The translations under genes and the position numbers were made by a program. Under the pieces are notes generated by a model. That model had not been told where the DNA came from. It ran no database searches and saw only the letters and a program-made list of their open reading frames with translations. Shown piece by piece: positions 56,532-64,000 of a DNA stretch of 64,000 bases (positions within the stretch are counted from its first letter, which is position 1; each line of letters starts with the position of its first letter). This DNA is from Amoebidium appalachense. Taxonomy: Eukaryota > Ichthyosporea. The DNA lies in NCBI GenBank assembly GCA_963693365.1, contig CAVNZM010000011.1, forward strand, positions 1,364,001 to 1,428,000. The letters run 5' to 3'.

Positions 56532-58160
56532 ACCCACCCCACATTTTGAATATTAAAAAACCTGGTTTTGTGATGGCGGCCATGACGTGCGTTTTGGAAT
56601 CTGTAACCCGTGATTCTAACCACTCCCCCTCCCGTCCCCCCCTCCTCCCCCCCCCCCACCCCCTCCCCCAGCAGCCCACCAGCCTTGGTCACCTGCTATG
56701 TGAATGAGTCTCACCTGTAGCACATTCTACCAACCCCTTGCCTTCTCCCCCCTCCCCCCCCCCCTCCGCCCGCCACACACACACACACACCACCACCACC
56801 ACCACCACGACCACGACCACCACACACCGCCGGCACCATCCATAAATACAGCAACACAAACATGCGCCTGTTTGTGCAGCAGCCCCTCCCTCCTTATGGT
56901 CGGTTCCGATGCACATCACACCGAGCATAGTGTCTTGAGTATCTGGGGTGTGCGCAGGATCCCCGCCTCCCCCCCCCCCCCCCCCCCCCTCCCCCCCCCC
57001 CCCCCCCCTCCCCCCCCCCCCGTGTGTTCATCGATATCTTGGGGAAGGAGGGGGGGGGGGGGGGGGGGGGTCTACGGTATACGGCGAAAGAAAGAGGCTA
57101 GTAGTACGGAGGGTGAGCGTGTGTGTGAATGTTACAGTAGCAGTGTGCCTTTGCACGTGTGTGCACTTTCAAGCTGAACAGTGCGTGTCTATAGTTGCAT
57201 ACATAGCATAATGAACCGTCCATGATTTCTGCATGAAAAGATTTACTAGATTAAAGTGTGTTTGCACTACTTGCATCCCAATACCATGTGTGTGTTTCAT
57301 TTTCGAATTCAACACCGTGCGTGCATGTGACTCAGTATGTATGTAAATGTGTACGTGTTTCTGCGCGGCGGTTGTGGTGATAATTGTCGCTACATAATAT
57401 GTGTGTGTGCAAGCGTGCGCCCGTGTTTACGTGAGTGTGGTTGAATTATGACTGTGCTTGTCTATGTAGGTGGGTGCTCTATGTGCGTGGTGCTGTGAGG
57501 TTGAGTGTTTGTGTGTCCAAATAATGAACAAAATATATGAATGTGATTTTGTGTGGGCTCGAGGCATGCACACACGTGCACATGCGGTTTTGTGTGTGTG
57601 CATCCCACACCTCTGAGCGTGAGACTCAGTCCTTGCATCACATATCCAATCATGTGAATTCTCTCGTTCTAGCATTACGCTGGCTGTTTAGCCGCCTTAG
57701 ATCCATATAATAGCTGTATATTTGTGTATGCATGTGACGTGTGCATGGGAATATTCCACTATCTGTAACTGCACGCCGCATGAGTATCTGATTCATGTGC
57801 ATTGATGTATGCGCATGCGGGTGGTGCACATGTGTGATTCTCTCTCTCTCTGTGTGTGTGTGTGTGAGCTGGTCCATCATGATGGCACAAGTGTGTGAGT
57901 CACTGTGAGAAAATTTGAAAATGGCGAGTGGGTGACGTGGGTGGGTGGGCGGTGAGTTAGTGGGCACGCGACACAGAGATTGGCTGAAATTATTGGCTAT
58001 GATAGGTTACCGTACTTCGGAAATAGGGTCAAATTGTTAACTTTCCCAGTCAATTGTGGTGGTGGTGGTGGTGGTGAGGTGGGGGGAGGGGGGGGGGGGA
58101 AAGGCAGGCTGCTCTTTAAAATCCACGAAATTTGGTAGGGTCTACTGTCTATTGTGTAAT

Positions 58161-58199
58161 CCCCCCCCCCCCCCCCCCGGGGGGGGGGGGGGGGGGGGG
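58161..58199. repeat. C(18)G(21) perfect hairpin tract
   Basis: Eighteen C directly followed by 21 G with no spacer, inside a G-rich area. Confidence 0.9.
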
Positions 58200-58335
58200 A
58201 GGGGAGGGGGGGAGGGGGGGGAAGGAAGGGGGGGGGCATTTATCTTATTTCAAATTATTTCGGTAAGGAGGGTGGTGGTAGTGCACTGGTGGTGGTGGTG
58301 TGGGAAGGGCGAATATCCACAAGACCCCCTCTGAC

Positions 58336-58366
<31 letters not shown>

Positions 58367-58701
58367 CCAGGAGAGTGGGGGCGCCTGATCGAGGGGAGCC
58401 GGGGGGGAAGGAGGAAGTGGAGGGAAGCTAAGGCCTGTTTGATATTGAAACGGGAAGGGGGGTAATAGCAATTGTTTTTTTTGGGGTGGGGGGGGGGGGG
58501 GGGGGGGGGGGGGGAAGGGGGGCCCAAATGGGGGGGACCTACCCCTTTTGGGTCCTCCGAGCCCCCCCACCCCTCTGCTGGTTGGGGAAAAGGAGATGGG
58601 TGGGGGGGAAGGGGGGAGGGGGGGACCCACCACAACCCAGGGGGGGGCCACCCAAAAATGACTCATGATGACAGTACGTAGATATTGGACACCAACTTTA
58701 A

Positions 58702-59261
58702 CCTCTTGAGGACCGTTAATTTCACGAGATCGAGATCGAGGTCGCCAGCACGAAGACGACCAAGTTTGTGGTCTAATGTGACCATGAAGTTGATAGGAAC
58801 TAGCCAAATAAAAGTTGCACGAGATTAGAAAACACACTTATCCCTCGTAAAAATTGAACTTACGTCTGAAACGATACCTAGGATATGGTGTATATACAAA
58901 GGGTGCTGGCCGGCTTGACGAGTCAATGACGACATCGAAGTGCTGTCAATGCAGTCTTCTGATTGGACCATTGTGAAAATGGCTCCAAATGGTAAAACAT
59001 GATTGGCCGGTTCAGTCGACATTCGATGGCAACTCCAAGATTTTCTCAAAATCTCGAAGTCACTTCCGAAAAACAGATATAAAAGTATTCGAAATAATGA
59101 TATTATCCCAAAACCATCTTAGTAACGTTTGAAGGTAAGACATACACCTGTCCGGGCATATGCAATCTATTTAAGCCTTTTCTATCGATTATGAGCCGCA
59201 ATAGAGTTGTTTAGGTCCCTACCGGCTGCCGGTAGATTCAATTAGTCCGGTCCTCTAGAGG
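58702..59261. mobile_element. piggyBac-type MITE, 560 bp, flanked by TTAA
   Basis: The left end CCTCTTGAGGACCG follows TTAA (58698-58701). The right end CGGTCCTCTAGAGG precedes TTAA (59262-59265). The inverted repeats match at 13 of 14 positions. TTAA duplications and CC-starting ends are the hallmark of piggyBac-like elements. The interior is non-coding and contains CTACCGGC-T-GCCGGTAG and reversed CCAAT motifs (TGATTGG). Confidence 0.75.
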
Positions 59262-59395
59262 TTAAATTCCATGGTGGTATTAAGGGTTGGCACTTTCTCT
59301 ATATCCACTAATCCGCAAAATAGGTATTAATAATGTTGCACCGTACGAATATTACCTCAAGCCCTGTGGCCAGCGTCATTACACTAGCTAATATT

Positions 59396-59438
<43 letters not shown>

Positions 59439-59830
59439 CCTCCCCCACCCCTCCGACGGTAATCTCTCTGGCGCAAATGGCTCGCATGCCATCATTTGCC
59501 ATTGTTATGCATGATCACCAACAATAGAAACACACACACACATTAATACAAACACACATGCCACGGAAGGCACATGCATATCTGTGCCAGGGCATTGCCA
59601 GGCGCTCCACCAAATATTATATTGGTGTGGCCCCCGGCCCCCTAGAAGGGGAGAAGGTGGGGGGGGGGGGGGGGGGGGAGGGGGGGGGGGAGGGAGGGCC
59701 GGGGGAAGGGACCCACCACCCTGGCGGTCAGCTTGGTTGACCCGGGAAAGGGGGGGGGGGGGGGGGGGAGGAGTGGGAGGAAGGGGTCACGCCACCACCT
59801 CGAGCAGGTGGGTCCCCTCCCTCTTCCCCC

Positions 59831-59875
<45 letters not shown>

Positions 59876-60298
59876 AGGAACACCAGGGGGGATCTCAATG
59901 CCGACATACTACTGCCACGTGCACCCCTTAATTTCAAATTCCAAATTCTATAGAGCCTAATGATAATCCAGGGGGGCCGCGGAGGGAGGGGGGGGGGGGG
60001 GGGGGGGAGGGGGGGGGGGGGGGGGGGGGAGGGAGTGGATCGACTTGAACCTTGAAGTTCTCACACGCCGGCATAATTGTTATGATAGAATAGTCTATCT
60101 GTTTATTCCTGCTCTTCCCAGTCACGTACTTAGCCTGTTCCCGCCTACCCCGCCCCCGCGTACTTGGGGACCGCCTGGGGCCGCATACGCCAGGAACCAT
60201 ACATGTCTTCCTATTGGCTAGTACATAATCCTGATCTATCCTGAGAGACTATCTGTAACCCTATTGGACGATGTATTCGCGGACTGGCATCCGCGCAG

Positions 60299-60309
60299 GT
60301 ATATAAAGC
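60299..60309 (+). promoter_or_regulatory. TATA-like element with upstream CCAAT boxes
   Basis: GTATATAAAGC preceded at about 90 and 40 bp by CTATTGGCT and CTATTGGAC (reverse CCAAT). The spacing suits a core promoter for a plus-strand transcript starting near 60330, but no gene is identified downstream. Confidence 0.35.
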
Positions 60310-61397
60310 AGCCAGATCATCCTCAGATGGTACCGGAGGATCAGAGATGTCAAACCACTTCCTGCGAACCTCTCTCTCTACTCTCGATCCGATATGTAGA
60401 AGTGATTGTCTGTCTCTTACAGAGGTCACAGGACCGAATCCTGCCTCTGCTCCACATTTATTCTGATACGACGTGTGTTTTTCACACCCATTGCAGAAAA
60501 AATTCTTTTGTTTTTGTAAACTGCTTCCCCCCCCCCCACCCACCCCACCCCCACCCCTTCCCCCCCGCCCCTCCCCCCCCAAACACAGACACACACGCAC
60601 GTTCTCTCTCTTCCACTCTCCCTCCCTCTCTCTCTCTCTCCCTCCCCCCCCCCTCTCCCTCTCCCTCTCCCTCTCCCCCCCACCCCCCCCCCCCCTCTCT
60701 CCCCGATCTCCCTTTTCCCCACCCCTCCTCTATTCTTTATTCTTTTTTGTTTATCTATGTTGCTAATTAATATTGCAATTGTTTTTATCGCTGAGTCATT
60801 AGTCCTTAGTGTGTGTGTGTGTTTGTGTGTGTGTGTTTTTTCTTCTTCTTTTTTTGGGTTGGGGGAAGGGGAGGGGGGAGGGGGGTGTACCAAGAACCAG
60901 TCGGAAATCGAGAAGCCCGCTCAATTCAACCGGTGTGGTAACCTTTTCGACCCATGCAAGACCCATCCTTTGCGCATCCCTCGAAATGCTGTCTGGTCTG
61001 TCTGTGATGCATTATTTAGTCGGGTTCAGCCAAAACAGTGAGCGCAATTTCGTATAAACCCCCCTTTGCCTGTGTCTATGGTACGGTATACGCGTTGTGT
61101 GGAGTATATCTGGCTTTCGTAGAACGGGAATATGTCCTTCAGTAATTTCGTGCGAAGTCATCCCAGATGACCGTCGGTACCTCGTGGCATTGAGAGGTCG
61201 TGACGTTTGGTTGACCAATTCGGAATCTTGCAAAAGTACCGGAAATGTCAACAGGAATTCGTCCCAGTCGACTGCCGGCTCATCCTTGACCACACCCATC
61301 TGCACAATGACTGCAGGGAACATACGGTTAGTGGGCTGATGTGAAGCCGGTTGTGATGACAGCATCCAACAAACCCACATCTTGCGACCACCATCAT

Positions 61398-61399
61398 CC

Positions 61400-61430
<31 letters not shown>

Positions 61431-61433
61431 AAA
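61398..61433. repeat. C(23)A(13) composite homopolymer
   Basis: C run directly followed by an A run, then AATAAAAATAAAAAT and (CT)n. Confidence 0.9.
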
Positions 61434-61440
61434 TAAAAAT

Positions 61441-61521
<81 letters not shown>

Positions 61522-61846
61522 CTCTGTCTCTGTCTCTGTCTCTGTCTCTGTCTGTCTCTGTCTCTCTCTCTATCTCTCTTTTTCCCCTCCCTCCCCCCCC
61601 CCCCCCCCCCCCCCCCCCCTTCCCCTCCCCCAATCTATTACCGTGCACATGGGAAAGTTGCTGAAAAGTAATCTTCGTGACTGTGTGTGCCCCCCCCCAC
61701 CTCCCCCCACCCCCCTCCTTCGCCACCACCACCATACTGCGTGTAGTCCGGGAAACGTGCCGAATGGGATTTTCGTGGTCGTGGTGGTGGTGCAGGGGGT
61801 GGGGTGGGGTCGGGTCGGGTCGGGTGAGGGTGAGGGTGGGGGTGGT

Positions 61847-61890
<44 letters not shown>

Positions 61891-62029
61891 CTGGGTCGTT
61901 GTTGGTTTCTTAAGGGCCAAAGCCAACAGCAGCACCATGCATAACTGGCCACAAAAGACTCAACGGGGACCCAGAAGCCTGTCGGTGGGGTGGTAGTGGT
62001 GATGGTGGTGGTGGGATGTGTGTGTGGGT

Positions 62030-62062
<33 letters not shown>

Positions 62063-62085
62063 GGGGGGGGGGGGAGGGCGCTCAC

Positions 62086-62405
62086 CTTTGCATGGACCAT
62101 AACCCAGGTTTGTCCGGTTGCCGGCACACTCTCCGGGGGCACAGCTGGTGGCCTGGCCTGTCACGGGGTCACACAGACTGTCCACACTCGTGCAGTATGG
62201 GGCAACCGCATTGCATTCTGGGGGATGGTTTAATGTTAAAGTTTTAAAAAACTAACTACAACAATTGCAAAAGTGTGAAACTGTGGCAGTTTCATTGGAC
62301 CAGGATGGCATTCGGTAAGATACAACGTGTGCATATGGAATGAGGAACATGATGTGAAGTTCTAACATAATAACATAGGAAGGGAGTATGTGAGTGTGTG
62401 TGTGT

Positions 62406-62446
<41 letters not shown>

Positions 62447-63672
62447 CGGGATGAGAGGAGGGGTAGATAGATAGATAAATAGAGAGAGGGGGGAGGAGGG
62501 GGGAGGGGGGTGAGGGAGGGAGGGAGGGAGGGAGGGAGGGAAGGAGGGAGGGAGAGGGAATGAGAAAGGGAGAGAGGGAGTGGGAGGGAGAGAAAGTGAA
62601 GGGGGGGGGGGGGGGGGGGGGGGGGTGCGCAGAGTAGGGCCTCAGTGAAGGGGTAAGGCGGGAACTGCGTCGTGGCGATGGTTGAAGGCGGTTGGGAGTG
62701 GTGTGCATGTGCATGTGTGTGTGTGTGTGTGGGGGGGGGGGGGTTCTACGTTCGCAGTTTCTGCCGCCATCCCCAAAGTATCCGTCATCACACTGGCAGG
62801 CTGTGGCACCGTTCCCCCCAACTATACAGTGGGCATTGGCCTGGCAGCTGATGCGCTTAGAAAGACACTCGTCCAACACTGCACCACACAGTGTGTCAGT
62901 GGGTTGTTTGGTATATGTGTGCATGCATGAGTGTGGTGGTGTATCCTTTTCTTGTTGATGTTTGTGTAAACAATGCCATCGATAGTCTACCAATAGTGAT
63001 TGTTAGTAGTTGTTGGGGATATGGTTGTGGGTTCCGGGGGGGGGGGGGGGGGGGGGGGTTGAAACGGGGCGGGGCCGGGCGGGGGCAAGAGGGTAGGGTG
63101 GGGAAAGGGTGGACGGGGGCAAGGGGACGAGGGCAAGAGGGGGGGGGGGGGGGGAGGGGGGGGGGAGATAAGGCAGACAGTAACACAGATGTGTGTGCGG
63201 AAAGAAGCAAGTGCTGGCCAAAAACGTACCCGTGCAGTCCTTCCCGGTCCCATGGTAGCCGCTGTTACACGTGCAATTGAACCCCCCCTCGAAATTCGTG
63301 CAGCGCGCTTTTTGGTGGCAGCCGTGGGTGCCCGATCTACACTCATTGATATCTGAAAAAAGGGGGGGGGGGGGGGGGGGGGGGGGAGGGGGGGGTATAG
63401 CCGTTAGTTGCTGAATCGGTATTCTCTACCTAGTGTGTAGTCAGTGTTGGGGCGCCGCGAAGTGGGGGGGGGGAGGGGGGGAAGGGGGGGAGGGGGGGTA
63501 GGAGGGGGAGGGTTGTGTGTCTGTGGGGGGGAGGGTTATGTACTTAGTCAGTCCGGCTTTGTGGCTTCTGAGCAACAACTTCGAATGACATGCAAAGAAA
63601 CATAACAGTGGTTGGTTCTTTGCGAGATGCATCAAAACTATAGGGTTGGATGTGCATGTGTGTGTGTCCTCT

Positions 63673-63705
<33 letters not shown>

Positions 63706-63853
63706 TGGGGATAGCAGGTATAGAGGCGCATACCAACACAGGCTGAGTTTTGCAACTCGTATCCAGCCACACACTTACACCTGAATCCTTCTGGTGTGTT
63801 CTGGCATGTACCGTGTGTGCCACATGTGTGTGTGCCCGACTGGCATGGGTCAC
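62086..63853 (-). CDS. EGF-repeat protein, internal exons (5' end outside window, 3' end unresolved)
   Basis: Four minus-strand exons, each starting and ending in phase 1: 63734-63853, 63230-63352, 62750-62878, 62086-62217. The first is an EGF module (DPCQSGTHTCGTHGTCQNTP, FRCKCVAGYELQNSACV, six Cys). The second is a calcium-binding EGF (DINECRSGTHGCHQKARCTN, FNCTCNSGYHGTGKDCT). The third is another (LDECLSKRISCQANAHC, CQCDDGYFGDGGRNCE). The fourth is Cys-rich without the EGF pattern (CNAVAPYCTSVDSLCDPVTG, CAPGECAGNRTNLGYGPCK). Symmetric 1-1 exons are typical of shuffled extracellular EGF modules. The protein is probably extracellular or a receptor ectodomain. A following acceptor at 61978 (CGACAG, then GFWVPVESFVASYAW) fits the phase but has no clear donor. 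Confidence 0.9.
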
Positions 63854-64000
63854 CTGCAGGGGTGGTTAGGTCACTTGGTTGTACTTTTCTCGATTGATGG
63901 TGTTAACTGCCTCCGCGCCCCCCCCCCCCCCCCCCCCCTAAACCCCAAATTAAAAAGTACACGAAAACCAAAGTCTTGCCCGTCTTCTTCTTCTTGGGCA

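Larger units (their letters stand above)
59262..62085. other. Interval between the MITE and the EGF-repeat exons
   Basis: G-rich and C-rich tracts at 59402-60030. A short stretch near 60200-60330 has ATTGG boxes (60208, 60262) and GTATATAAAGC at 60299-60309, a TATA-like element on the plus strand. The downstream plus frame (MVPEDQRCQTTSCEPL...) has no family. On minus, 61090-61310 is open with non-repetitive composition (KDEPAVDWDEFLLTFP, ATRYRRSSGMTSHEI), and TTCCCTGCAG precedes 61309, so it may be an exon. (CT)n and (GTCTCT)n lie at 61447-61580. Confidence 0.35.

Noticed and set aside
60211-60600. Minus-strand frame containing NGCEKHTSYQNKCGAEAGFGPV, considered as another EGF exon
   Set aside because: Cys spacing does not fit EGF, no phase-1 borders, and the same DNA holds a plus-strand TATA/CCAAT arrangement.

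Overview
The window is nuclear DNA from an intron-rich eukaryote. Coding sequence lies in short exons (about 60-300 bp) with GT/AG borders. They are separated by introns packed with G or C homopolymers (up to about 65 nt), (CA)n/(GT)n and (GA)n microsatellites, minisatellites and dispersed short repeats. A G3BP-type stress-granule protein, calcium-binding EGF modules, an IPT/TIG domain and a KDEL-ended DNAJB12/14 homologue suggest an opisthokont, probably a holozoan. I cannot name the species. I rebuilt gene models by hand by matching splice phases across introns, and the phases close in every multi-exon model listed as a gene.

Layout. 1-8457 (+): the 3' part of a DDHD-family phospholipase A1-like gene, with a tRNA-Ser(AGA) nested in an intron. 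8458-14900: no host gene recognised; it holds a decayed non-LTR reverse transcriptase, a 2.17-kb element with 32-bp terminal inverted repeats enclosing another reverse-transcriptase-like C-terminus, and a 32-bp perfect palindrome. 15182-20441 (-): a five-exon gene joining a ubiquitin-like domain to an IPT/TIG domain. 21779-28502 (-): a complete G3BP homologue (NTF2-like, acidic EP repeat, RRM, RGG). 30318-30824 (+): an intronless basic protein with a C2H2-like finger. 34547-40687 (-): an eight-exon gene with a Pro/Tyr-rich head, four ankyrin repeats and a plant/fungal-spaced GATA finger. 42868-43894 (-): an intronless secreted 2-oxoglutarate/Fe(II) oxygenase with a one-base frameshift. 44643-53939 (+): a complete ten-exon DNAJB12/14 homologue. 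53940-61000: mostly repeats, with a piggyBac-type TTAA-flanked MITE. 62086-63853 (-): internal exons of an EGF-repeat protein whose 5' end lies beyond the window.

The genes do not form a pathway. DNAJB12-like (ER membrane chaperone), the DDHD protein (membrane trafficking/lipid) and the secreted oxygenase are all linked to the secretory system, but nothing shows that they work together. The most unusual items are a DDHD protein whose catalytic-serine elbow reads GHALA, the ubiquitin-like-IPT and ankyrin-GATA domain fusions, SINE-like families whose 3' ends run into poly(C), and the repeated use of (CA)n-AG as the 3' splice site.
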